DNA from: Nitrospira sp.
GTDB taxonomy: Bacteria > Nitrospirota > Nitrospiria > Nitrospirales > Nitrospiraceae
DNA length: 64,000 nucleotides
Direction: 5' to 3'
Assembly (NCBI GenBank): GCA_005116835.1
Contig: SWDM01000024.1
Coordinates: 62,001 to 126,000 of the forward strand
A program made the position numbers and the translations under genes. How positions within the stretch are numbered: the first letter of the stretch is position 1; each line of letters starts with the position of its first letter. Positions 44,698 through 52,613 of the stretch are shown here, piece after piece. Below the pieces are notes generated by a model. It had not been told where the DNA came from. It searched no databases and saw only the letters and a program-made list of their open reading frames with translations.

Positions 44698-44895
44698 ATG
44701 CTTGAAATCATTGTCGAAATCACCCCAGAAGGCACAACCCATAAGACGGTCAAAGGTCTCAAGGGCAAGCAATGCCTGACCCACCCGGTCGTCCAAGGAC
44801 TCGACAAAGTCCTTGGAAAACGCAAAACCCTGGCACACACCAGTGAGTTCTACGCCTGCGCCACGCAGGTCGTGACCCAGGCCCAACACGCCTAA
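44698..44895 (+). CDS. DUF2997-like protein
   Basis: The 65-residue protein starts LEIIVEITPEGTTHKTVKG, matching the I-x-V-x-P-x-G pattern of DUF2997, with Cys-Leu in the next helix (GKQCLTHPVVQGLDKVLG). It is partner of the DUF1257 gene just upstream. Confidence 0.7.
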   Translation: MLEIIVEITPEGTTHKTVKGLKGKQCLTHPVVQGLDKVLGKRKTLAHTSEFYACATQVVTQAQHA

Positions 44896-44918
44896 CAACA
44901 GAGGAGTCACGAGCCCAC

Positions 44919-45200
44919 ATGGCACCGCCCCGGCAATTCGAACTCATCATTCACCGCGACGGTACGGTCTCCCATCTCCATACCGACGGTCTCCGTCTCA
45001 CGAAACTGGGACCCCACCACATTCGACGGGCCTCCCTCGTAGAACCGTCCCGAGACAGCCGACGATGGGAAGTCAGGCTTCCGCAATCGAAACAATTAAT
45101 CGCGACTGCAACAACGAGAGGACGTGCCCTCACGCGTGAGCGCGCCCGTCTACTACGAGATATTCTCCCCACGAAGCCCAGCGCACACAGCCGGCTCTAA
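44919..45200 (+). CDS. Conserved element protein
   Basis: The 93-residue protein begins FELIIHRDGTVSHLHTDGL, a pattern I have seen in small proteins of integrated elements and plasmids. Probable all-beta fold. GAGG lies upstream. Function unknown. Confidence 0.62.
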   Translation: MAPPRQFELIIHRDGTVSHLHTDGLRLTKLGPHHIRRASLVEPSRDSRRWEVRLPQSKQLIATATTRGRALTRERARLLRDILPTKPSAHSRL

Positions 45201-45267
45201 TCCATCCTGTTACGTTCCTACAGCTACAGGTCATCATGTCCACTTCACATCTCACATAGAGGTCACC

Positions 45268-45807
45268 ATGTCGTCACTCGGATGGACTCCTGGCGTCGCC
45301 GCCTTCTACCGCGGCAAAGACAATCACAGCGCAGCCTTACACCTGAAACTTCAAGCCGCCACCGCCATGCGTGAAGGATACGTACAACTTGACATGACGA
45401 GCGGGCCTGCTCCGTTCACCTACGACTGGTCCCGCAAGATTGTGTGGCAGTTTACGTTGGTCGAGCTGGCCGCCATCATTCGGCTCTGTCAGGCTCCCCA
45501 CACAGACATCCCGCCCGTGACACTGAAGCACGACCCCAAGGCCAAACAGGACGGAGCCGGAGAACGGAATAAGATCCTGAAAATCAAACGTGGGGCTCGT
45601 GGCGGGGCCTTTTGGGATGTGTCTGAAACAAATACCACCGCACCCGAAAAAGATCGGGCACATAGTTTCGCCATGAACGATGACGAACTCTTGATTGTGA
45701 GCGAACTGTTTCGATCGGCGCTTGCCATGACGACTGGATGGACGGCCATGCTCTGCACCGCGCGACCAGCCCCGTTCAAAGCTCAACAATCGGCCCCTGC
45801 CGCCTAA
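45268..45807 (+). CDS. Hypothetical element protein, possible nucleic-acid-binding fold
   Basis: The 179-residue protein is preceded by GAGG. It has two beta-rich halves: FTYDWSRKIVWQFTLVELAA, and KILKIKRGARGGAFWDVSET followed by an acidic helix. The pattern loosely recalls Whirly/PUR-type single-strand-binding proteins, but I cannot confirm it. Confidence 0.6.
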   Translation: MSSLGWTPGVAAFYRGKDNHSAALHLKLQAATAMREGYVQLDMTSGPAPFTYDWSRKIVWQFTLVELAAIIRLCQAPHTDIPPVTLKHDPKAKQDGAGERNKILKIKRGARGGAFWDVSETNTTAPEKDRAHSFAMNDDELLIVSELFRSALAMTTGWTAMLCTARPAPFKAQQSAPAA

Positions 45808-45857
45808 GACACCCCGCTCCGCCGATGCACACCGATTGGCAAAGAAAGACCTCCACC

Positions 45858-46379
45858 ATGTCGACACCTCCCGCGCTTTACAAAACAATCATGGTCATCT
45901 GGACCCGTCAACATCCAGAGGAGCAGGAGAGGGACCTCGTCGAACTCGCACAAGCCGCCATCGACGGGCAGGCGTATTGTTCTCGCGCGCAGACCACCTC
46001 CATCGCTGACCCCAGCAAAGACCCAGACTGGGATCGAACAGAATTCTTCGACTCAGGCGCGATCTCTCCAGAAACCGTTCCGCCATTCCGTACCGTCACC
46101 GCCGCCGCGCTGTCGACCGCCTATCGCACCCTCTTCCCGGACGAATGCACCTATTCCCAACCGCAGATCACAAACCACGAAGAGATTATGAGTAACTGGC
46201 TGGCCCGCTATCAGGCCCACCCAGAATCCGCCCTGGCCACCACCAATTGGGCTGGCAAGGTCACCCAGGCCCTCTTTCACGCACTCCACCTTCATATGCC
46301 ACGTACCAAACGGGATCGTCTTATCGCCCTACAAAGAACACAGATGCCAGAAAACGGACCGACAATGCCGACCACATGA
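45858..46379 (+). CDS. Hypothetical element protein
   Basis: The 173-residue, mostly helical protein begins MSTPPALYKTIMVIWTRQ. No motif recognised. It ends before a 240-bp AT-rich gap. Confidence 0.58.
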   Translation: MSTPPALYKTIMVIWTRQHPEEQERDLVELAQAAIDGQAYCSRAQTTSIADPSKDPDWDRTEFFDSGAISPETVPPFRTVTAAALSTAYRTLFPDECTYSQPQITNHEEIMSNWLARYQAHPESALATTNWAGKVTQALFHALHLHMPRTKRDRLIALQRTQMPENGPTMPTT

Positions 46380-46636
46380 AACAGGCATAACAAAGTCTGA
46401 AACACCTTGTTATTGCAGAATATATCAAAGCATATGCCGCAAGACCGTGACACGTCGACAATCCATGTACCACACAACACTAAACAACTCCTCACCACTC
46501 TCGGCGCTCAAGTCATCAACAAGTCCAATGTATTATCATCATGAAATTATATTGGACTATTTGTCTTAACCTAAATCCTGAATAACCTCCGAGACAGACT
46601 CCATCCCCTTCCCCATCGTGCACGCACCCGTATCTA
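46380..46636. other. AT-rich intergenic stretch with an inverted repeat
   Basis: AGTCCAAT pairs with ATTGGACT at 46522-46558 (10 of 11 positions when extended). No gene is seen. It may be a transcript end or an insertion scar. Confidence 0.4.
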
Positions 46637-46821
46637 ATGAGTTCTCGCTAAAACGACATCCCATCAGGACCCGCTCGACCACAATGTCGACGAGTCACAC
46701 CACCTCCGCAGAAAGACGATGCCCATGTATTGCCCCCGACCGCATTGTGGCGGACTCCTTGTGCCCACCGATCAACAGGAACACCTCCCACTTCGATGTA
46801 TCGCCTGCTCCAGAGGGTTTG
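46637..46821. repeat. Repeat copy 1: upstream region plus zinc-ribbon start
   Basis: About 180 bases, starting GAGTTCTCGCTAAAACGACA, recur at 49529-49720 with few changes. It includes the 5' end of a small zinc-ribbon gene and about 75 bases before it. Copy 2 has about 14 extra bases before the start. Confidence 0.75.
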
Positions 46822-46895
46822 CTGTACGCCGCCCCTCGAGAAGCACCCCTCCCACACCGAAGAAGCACGCCCTACCTAGAAACCTTGCCGCGTAA
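46719..46895 (+). CDS. Small zinc-ribbon protein, copy 1
   Basis: The 58-residue protein begins MPMYCPRPHCGGLLVP and has RCIACSR later, so four Cys in CxxxxC and CxxC arrangement for one zinc. The C-terminal half differs from copy 2 (49622-49807) but both end LAA. The conserved N-terminus and upstream DNA suggest a duplicated cassette. Confidence 0.5.
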   Translation: MPMYCPRPHCGGLLVPTDQQEHLPLRCIACSRGFAVRRPSRSTPPTPKKHALPRNLAA

Positions 46896-47070
46896 CGCTC
46901 GTAAGGCCATTACCAGAGAAAGCAGGAGCAAGACGCGGGCAAAGGGGTGCAATCGTGGGAAATAGGTCATTCAACAAGGGAGTCTCAACCCCAAGACGAG
47001 CGAACTCATCCCTCGTTCCTCGAACGATCCTTCGAGGAATCGATCATGTACGCATCGATGCCCACACAAG

Positions 47071-47112
47071 TTGACTCCCATCCGGCCTTGATGTACTATT
47101 TGAATGCGTACA
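47071..47112 (+). promoter_or_regulatory. Promoter and operator of the TacAT-type operon
   Basis: TTGACT, a 17-base spacer and TACTAT form a good sigma-70-like promoter. TGTAC and GTACA flank the -10 region as an inverted repeat. Position 23 bases before the antitoxin start fits autorepression. Confidence 0.5.
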
Positions 47113-47134
47113 TAACTATGGAGGAGTCGCTGCC

Positions 47135-47413
47135 ATGCCGAGAATAGCGGTTGAAGACAATAGCCGGATGTCCTTACGGATTCGGGCCGAGGAAAAAGCG
47201 CTGCTCTTGCGTGCGGTGGCGCTGAACCACACCGACCTGACGGATTTTGTCATTCGTCACGCCTTGCGTGCCGCCAAGGCCGTCATCAAGGAGGCGGATC
47301 ATGTGCAGCTCTCCGAAAGGGATAGTGTGCGGGTTCTGGATCTGCTGGAGAATCCGCCTGCGCCGAACACAAAACTGCTGGCAGCCGCTCGAGCATTGCC
47401 TAAGCGGTCATAA
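47135..47413 (+). CDS. DUF1778 ribbon-helix-helix antitoxin (TacA-type)
   Basis: The 92-residue protein has an N-terminal RHH domain (SRMSLRIRAEEKALLLRA) and a C-terminal helical toxin-binding part. It ends 2 bases before the acetyltransferase gene. Typical TacAT organisation. Confidence 0.85.
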   Translation: MPRIAVEDNSRMSLRIRAEEKALLLRAVALNHTDLTDFVIRHALRAAKAVIKEADHVQLSERDSVRVLDLLENPPAPNTKLLAAARALPKRS

Positions 47414-47415
47414 TC

Positions 47416-47937
47416 GTGACGGCATGGCACGAAGAGCCGATCAACAAGAACCATGATCGGGAAGCGTTCGACTGCGGCGGAGGAGCGCTGAATGAATTCT
47501 TGCGCCGTTACGCCCGCAAGAGCCACGAGTTGGGCGGTGCAAAAACATTCCTTGCGATTGACGATGCCGACAACAAAACCATTCTCGGCTTCTATAGTCT
47601 GAGCCCCGCCTCGGTTGACTATGCCCGGACGCCGGAGATCATACGGCGCGGGCTGGCACGCCATGACGTGCCGGGCTTCCGCTTGGCGCGCCTGGCTGTG
47701 GATCGCAGACTACAAGGGCAGGGAATTGGCGGACAACTTCTGCTCGCGGCGGGCAGACGCTGCCTGTTGGCCTCGGCGGAGGTTGGCGGCGTGGTGCTTG
47801 TCATCGACGCCAAGAATGAACGGGTGGCAGGATGGTATGCCAGCTATGGCGCTGTGCCGCTACTGGACGCGCCGCTATCTCTGTTGCTGCCGCTCGCGAC
47901 AATCGAGGCCGCGCTTAAAAAATCCAGGAAATACTGA
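47416..47937 (+). CDS. GNAT acetyltransferase toxin (TacT-type)
   Basis: The 173-residue protein starts at GTG 47416. It contains the acetyl-CoA-binding loop QGQGIGGQLL and a preceding LARLAVDRRL strand, with FDCGGGALNEFLRRY near the N-terminus, typical of TacT toxins. These acetylate the amino group of charged tRNAs and block translation. It is coupled to the DUF1778 antitoxin. The remnant of a tyrosine recombinase follows directly. Confidence 0.85.
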   Translation: MTAWHEEPINKNHDREAFDCGGGALNEFLRRYARKSHELGGAKTFLAIDDADNKTILGFYSLSPASVDYARTPEIIRRGLARHDVPGFRLARLAVDRRLQGQGIGGQLLLAAGRRCLLASAEVGGVVLVIDAKNERVAGWYASYGAVPLLDAPLSLLLPLATIEAALKKSRKY

Positions 47938-47949
47938 CACTCCATCCCG

Positions 47950-48138
47950 GTGAGCAGCGCGGGCTTCCTCGGAAGACAGCACCGTCGTAACGCCCTTCGT
48001 CACCGAATGACGCGGCCCCCCCCGGACGGAGTGCGCCGGATGCGTCGGCATCACCTGCCCGGTGACGAGCCAGTCACACAGCATCCGGATACAGCCCAGA
48101 TGTTGCTTGACCGTGGATGAGAGGTGGCCTGGTTCCAC
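47950..48138 (-). pseudogene. N-terminal remnant of a tyrosine recombinase
   Basis: The frame encodes SSTVKQHLGCIRMLCDWLVT and LSSEEARA, typical of the SAM-like core-binding domain of phage integrases. The catalytic domain is missing because the TacAT module begins at the break. Confidence 0.65.
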
Positions 48139-48288
48139 CCACGAAAGCAGCCCCCCCCACTCAGCGAACGAACTCCAACTAACCTCCCGACTATTCAGCG
48201 AAATGCGCTATCCTGTAATACAGAATAGGATCATACACTCAGGCCCACTCCTCTTTCATCGAGGTGCGGCCAAGAGGAAGGATTTATT

Positions 48289-48891
48289 ATGCGCCCTCAC
48301 AGACTGCTCCTTATTCTCCTGTCTAGCCTGCTCTGGACCGCACACGCCGAAGCCCAAACGATCGATCTGCCCGCCATGATTCGATGCAAAGCCGAAGGCG
48401 AACGCGCACCGAGTCGCAGTCAACTGATCGAGACCTGGCTCTCACGTGCCGAAAAGCGCGATGCCATCGCCGCCTTTTGTCTCGCCTACGTCCAAAGCGA
48501 CAAAGTCCATGTTCCCCTCGGCTGGCTCGAACAGTCCGCACGATTGAACCTCCCTGATGCCCAACTGCTAATGGGCACGAACTACGAGGTCGGCTTCCTC
48601 TTCAAACAAGATTTCGTCGAAGCCCTCTCCTGGTATCGGAAAGCCGCCGATCAAGATTTCCCCTATGCCCAATACGAACTCGCCTCCATCTACTATGAAG
48701 GACGAGCAGGCCAACAGAAAAACATCCAGGAAGCCTACTTCTGGGCCCTGCTAGCCCACCGTCATCAATTCCTCGACGCCAATACGCTCATTCGCACCAT
48801 GGACCCCCAGATCCAAGAGCCAGACAAACGTCTCGTCCAAACCAAGGTTGACCGGTGGGTCCACCAACTGAAACCAGGTCGACTCGGGTAA
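48289..48891 (+). CDS. Secreted Sel1-repeat protein
   Basis: The 200-residue protein has a signal peptide (about 1-22, ending AEA) and Sel1-type repeats: DAQLLMGTNYEVGF and FVEALSWYRKAADQDFPYAQYELASIYYEG. Sel1 repeats are helical protein-binding modules, often in periplasmic signalling or virulence proteins. Partner unknown. AGAGGAAGG lies upstream. Confidence 0.82.
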   Translation: MRPHRLLLILLSSLLWTAHAEAQTIDLPAMIRCKAEGERAPSRSQLIETWLSRAEKRDAIAAFCLAYVQSDKVHVPLGWLEQSARLNLPDAQLLMGTNYEVGFLFKQDFVEALSWYRKAADQDFPYAQYELASIYYEGRAGQQKNIQEAYFWALLAHRHQFLDANTLIRTMDPQIQEPDKRLVQTKVDRWVHQLKPGRLG

Positions 48892-49128
48892 CGGATGTTG
48901 CCGACACCCAAAACGCTGCAATGGGTGGACACGCCCTGGCCCTTGAACTGCTGTCGGAATGGGATTACGAAGCCAACGCCCCGCTCGCTCCCAAATAGCC
49001 ACCCCTCATCCTTCACCATATCTGTCAGCCCTTGGCGCACCCTGAAGACCGCGTATCGCCTAGCATCTCCCCCCCCTTCTTTGCGTATACTACAAGCAGC
49101 CTATTCACACCCGTCGAGGAGGTCCCCC

Positions 49129-49398
49129 ATGGTCTTAGGCCCTGCCCTCTATGCTCTTCTATTGGGAGCCGGTGTTCCCGCGTGGTACGACCCATGGTCC
49201 GATCCATTCCTCGCCTATGATCGCGCCGCGTGCGAGGCAGGCACTCGATCACTCGAGAGCTGTAGCAACGAACAGCCCCAAGCGGAAGCCTCTCAAGAAT
49301 CCTACTTTGCACAACCCAAAGACACCCGAACGTCCTGGTGGCTGCAAGAGGCACTGAGCTCCCAGAACACTTTGCGGCAGTCTGAATCGGCCGAATAA
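49129..49398 (+). CDS. Small hypothetical protein with hydrophobic N-terminus
   Basis: The 89-residue protein starts after GAGGAGG and begins VLGPALYALLLGAGVPAWY, a possible membrane segment or uncleaved signal, followed by an acidic, Ser/Gln-rich tail with two Cys. Unknown. Confidence 0.5.
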   Translation: MVLGPALYALLLGAGVPAWYDPWSDPFLAYDRAACEAGTRSLESCSNEQPQAEASQESYFAQPKDTRTSWWLQEALSSQNTLRQSESAE

Positions 49399-49528
49399 CC
49401 TCTGACCGCTCCTCTCCACAGCATGGGCGATTCCTGATCCACGCTTCCTCGAACTCCTCTCCCTGTCTCTCAGAGACTCCCACCACGAAGGCACATGGTT
49501 CGGACCTCATCCAAAACCACTCCACTGA

Positions 49529-49720
49529 GTTCTCGCTAAAACGACATCCCATCAGGACCCGCTCGACCACAACGTCGACGAGTCACACCACCTCCGCATC
49601 ATTCACCTCCACAGAAAGACGATGCCCATGTATTGCCCCCGACCGCATTGTGGCGGACTCCTTGTGCCCACCGATCAACAGGAACACCTCCCACTTCGAT
49701 GTATCGCCTGCTCCAGACGG
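49529..49720. repeat. Repeat copy 2: upstream region plus zinc-ribbon start
   Basis: Near-identical to 46637-46821, with an extra TCATTCACCTCC-like stretch before the gene start. Confidence 0.75.
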
Positions 49721-49807
49721 TTTGAGAAACAGAAGCTCTCCCGTCACACCGCTCCCACACCACAGACACGCCCCTCGCCCAAGCTCCCCAAACATCTTGC
49801 CGCGTAA
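49622..49807 (+). CDS. Small zinc-ribbon protein, copy 2
   Basis: The 61-residue protein shares its first 32 residues with copy 1 (46719-46895), including CPRPHCGG and RCIACSR. Its tail is Pro/Lys-rich. No function is known; the repeated leader may regulate it. Confidence 0.5.
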   Translation: MPMYCPRPHCGGLLVPTDQQEHLPLRCIACSRRFEKQKLSRHTAPTPQTRPSPKLPKHLAA

Positions 49808-49936
49808 CGCCGGTATCAAACTGATACTGTAATCCCAACATGAGAATGTCCGCTTTGGCCAACGTAGAAATGTCCTCTTCGCGGATAGACTGCCGGCTTT
49901 CACAAGGAGGGCCGGATGGTCGGAGAGGACAGCGTT

Positions 49937-50130
49937 ATGATGAGCATGAAGGAACTGAAGCGCTTGCATGTGATCCGTTAGGTGATGGAGCAGCGCATCA
50001 CCCAGGTGAAGGCGGGCACGCTGGTGGGGTTGGCGGATCGCCACGTGCGGCGCCTCCTCCTGCGGGTTAAGCAGGAGGGCGACAAGGGGCTGACGCATCG
50101 GGGGCGCGGCCCCGAGCATTGGTGCGGCGT
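49937..50130 (+). pseudogene. ISNCY-type transposase 5' remnant
   Basis: The frame encodes MSMKELKRLHVIR, a TAG stop at 49979, then ITQVKAGTLVGLADRHVRRL and GDKGLTHRGRG, the N-terminal helix-turn-helix region of ISNCY transposases. The rest of the gene is missing. Confidence 0.65.
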
Positions 50131-50144
50131 AACTGATTGAAAAC

Positions 50145-50194
50145 TGGTGCGCCCAGCTGGAATCGAACCAGCGACCCTCAGCTTAGAAGGCTGA
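50145..50194 (-). other. 3' half of tRNA-Arg(TCT), likely attachment-site scar
   Basis: Read on the minus strand: anticodon stem-loop TCAGC, CTTCTAA, GCTGA, then variable loop, T-arm (GCTGG, TTCGATT, CCAGC) and acceptor TGGGCGC-A-CCA. The 5' acceptor and D-arm are absent. It interrupts the DNA between the ISNCY remnant and the SSB-like gene. Confidence 0.7.
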
Positions 50195-50478
50195 TCCCTC
50201 GGCGCAACCACGCCTTGCGCGGCCTAACGCCGCCTGGCCACCAGGTTCTCACCCTATCCGCAGACGCGTCACGTGACCGTGACCACCCCGTCCTACCCGA
50301 ACATAACGAACAACGCCTCGAACTCATCCCAGTCTCCATTTCACGCCCCTGACGCGCCATTCACGCCATCCCTCAGTCCATGCGGATTCCGGAGGCCCGC
50401 TCCGCGGGCACGGTAGACACCAGGTCAGTTCACCGCATCAGCGGAAGACACAGATCACTCCGATGAAAGGATCAGCTC
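50195..50478. other. Intergenic stretch before the SSB-like gene
   Basis: No supported gene. It holds the ribosome site of the SSB-like gene near its end. Confidence 0.3.
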
Positions 50479-50871
50479 ATGACCAAATCCAATAATTTCA
50501 ATCATTGTCTCTTCGAAGGCTTCGTCACACACCTGCCGGAGTATTACCCGGAAAAGGGCAAGCTCTTGTGCTTTTCTATCGCCGTCAATGCCGACCACGT
50601 GTCGGACAAAGTCGACAACCCCATGTATCTCGATGTGAAAGTCAGTGGCATCAGTGAGGCCCAGGCCAAGGCCCTCGTGCAAGGACACGAAGTCCGCGTG
50701 ATCGGACACCTGCAATCGAAAACCTGGAAGCGCGGAGACGAGAAGTCCCAACGCTACATCCATCTCTACGTGCCGGATCCAATGATGCTGACCTTGTTGG
50801 CGAAACCAAAACGCGTCACCACGGAGCCTCTCGTGGACACGCCGTCCGCCCCCGAGCTCGTGAGCGCCTAA
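50479..50871 (+). CDS. OB-fold single-strand DNA-binding-like protein
   Basis: The 130-residue protein has an OB-fold pattern: NHCLFEGFVTHLPEY, LLCFSIAVN, then YLDVKVSG and EVRVIGHLQSKTWKRG. This is the layout of SSB/RPA-like proteins carried by elements. No acidic C-terminal SSB tip is present. It is the first gene in the right part of the element. It likely coats single-stranded DNA during transfer or replication. Confidence 0.7.
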   Translation: MTKSNNFNHCLFEGFVTHLPEYYPEKGKLLCFSIAVNADHVSDKVDNPMYLDVKVSGISEAQAKALVQGHEVRVIGHLQSKTWKRGDEKSQRYIHLYVPDPMMLTLLAKPKRVTTEPLVDTPSAPELVSA

Positions 50872-50904
50872 TCCCCCTTGTATTCATCGACGACAGGAGC
50901 ACCC

Positions 50905-52338
50905 ATGACCACATTTCGCGCCCCCTCGACCACCACATCCCCCCTGCATCAGGATGACGAATCAGCCCGGACGTATCTGCCCTCGCGTGTCTACCTCAAA
51001 GACACGGATGATGCCGAACAGGTGCTGACGGAACTGGAACTCCTGCATACACGCACGCTCGAAGAATGGGGCGATCGTGAACGAGAACGGTTCTATCAAC
51101 GCGCCACCCGCTACGTCGATGATGATCCACGGCCGGAATTCCCTCACATTCTCCGCAGCCTCACGCAGCAGACGGCGCCGCGCTATGCGTTGCTCCCGAA
51201 TGGCCAACGTGTGCGCTGGGTGGGGACCCAGCGGATTGAAACCCTCTGTCACATCCGTGAGACCCTGTCTCTCACCGATGCCGTGACCCGTTTTGCACGG
51301 AAGACGGGGAATGGTCTCTGCCGAGGCTGCCAGGGGCACCATGTGGCCTCACGCCCCACCGCCTCCGCACATCCCAGCACAGGCCCCACCGCACCGGCCG
51401 TTGAATGTCCGAAATGCCATACGGACGCACGCGGCTCGTATGTCGCAGAAGATATCGACACGCTCAAGTGTCTCAAATGTGGCCATCGCGTCTATCGCTC
51501 CGGACCGATCGTCAGCCCTGAACCGGGGAGACTCTCGGACGACGAGATTGCGCTGAACGAAGAACGGATCAGCCAGACGCTTTTCCACGAGGAAGACTCT
51601 GACGCGGCAGTTGAAGACCTCGAGACGGGGCACGACTGGGAATGTGAGGAGCAGCACGGCGAGGCGCTCGATTATAGTTCCTCGCATGAAATCGAGGTCG
51701 ACACTTTCGAGGACTCACCTGAGGACGACATCGACATAAAGGATATTGCAGACCGGCTACACGCCCCTGCCTTTGCGTTGTTCACACACGGCCATGCGCC
51801 GTTACGACAGCGCCTCATTGAACTCATGTTAGAGGGACGAGACAACGCCTCCAATCGGACACTCCACTGGACCTTGGCCGGTCAACTAGCCAGCGAAGGG
51901 CTCCCGCCCTCACCGCAGGATCACTCCGAACAGGTCACGCAATGGATTACCAGTCTGTCGACCGAAGACCTGCTGTCTCTCATCGGGAACCCGGATACGG
52001 AACATCCCATCCTGGCTCATCCGCAGGCTAACCATTTCATGGCGCTGGACCAACTCACCTACCCACTGGAGTCCGCGATTTATTATCAACTCCGTGGGTT
52101 TCGTGACAAACACGCCGGGGCCACCATCCTGGGGCATCGTCACGACCTGAATCCCAAGTCGCTGAAAGAGTTTCTGCAGCGACAGGGCTCTATGCCGCCG
52201 GCGCGTCCCACCGTATCCAAGATCCGAACCGCAGTCCTCAACGGGTCATCGCTGAGCTGTCTGGACCAAAGCGACTCACGCCCTGACACGGCGTCGGCCA
52301 TCCTCACTGAGCTCGTGGATGTAGCGGAATTGCGATAG
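50905..52338 (+). CDS. Large zinc-ribbon protein, unknown
   Basis: The 477-residue protein starts at ATG 50905 (GGAG upstream). It has CRGCQG near residue 140, then CPKCHTD and LKCLKCGHR about 20 residues apart (a rubredoxin-like knuckle). A long acidic segment (about 215-280) follows, with a helical C-terminus. Motifs do not identify a family. The convergent gene at 52614 has a similar plan with zinc knuckles and an acidic middle, so they may be distant paralogues. Confidence 0.65.
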   Translation: MTTFRAPSTTTSPLHQDDESARTYLPSRVYLKDTDDAEQVLTELELLHTRTLEEWGDRERERFYQRATRYVDDDPRPEFPHILRSLTQQTAPRYALLPNGQRVRWVGTQRIETLCHIRETLSLTDAVTRFARKTGNGLCRGCQGHHVASRPTASAHPSTGPTAPAVECPKCHTDARGSYVAEDIDTLKCLKCGHRVYRSGPIVSPEPGRLSDDEIALNEERISQTLFHEEDSDAAVEDLETGHDWECEEQHGEALDYSSSHEIEVDTFEDSPEDDIDIKDIADRLHAPAFALFTHGHAPLRQRLIELMLEGRDNASNRTLHWTLAGQLASEGLPPSPQDHSEQVTQWITSLSTEDLLSLIGNPDTEHPILAHPQANHFMALDQLTYPLESAIYYQLRGFRDKHAGATILGHRHDLNPKSLKEFLQRQGSMPPARPTVSKIRTAVLNGSSLSCLDQSDSRPDTASAILTELVDVAELR

Positions 52339-52401
52339 CTCGCATGAGAACAGCTGATCACATGCATGAGCCAGAACACCCAAAACATGCACTGGCAAAA
52401 A

Positions 52402-52474
52402 AAGAGGGCCACTCGGATTGGGGTGATGCTCTATTCCACAGGAATAGTGCTCCCAATTCACGAGTGACCCTCTT
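52402..52474. terminator. Long nested hairpin between convergent genes
   Basis: AAGAGGG...CACTCG pairs with CGAGTG...CCCTCTT, and inside CTATTCC pairs with GGAATAG. The hairpin lies between the stops of two large convergent genes, where a bidirectional terminator is expected. It is much longer than a classical terminator and may be a mobile palindrome. Confidence 0.5.
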
Positions 52475-52613
52475 ATGTAGAACAATCACATTCAGACCAA
52501 GGCCGAATGGAGTGTCATTATTGAACGTCAGTCCATGTTCATGATTGAGTCGCGTATGTGCACGGGAATCCGGTTGATCCAGACGACCCGTGACACATAC
52601 GCATACTCCAATC

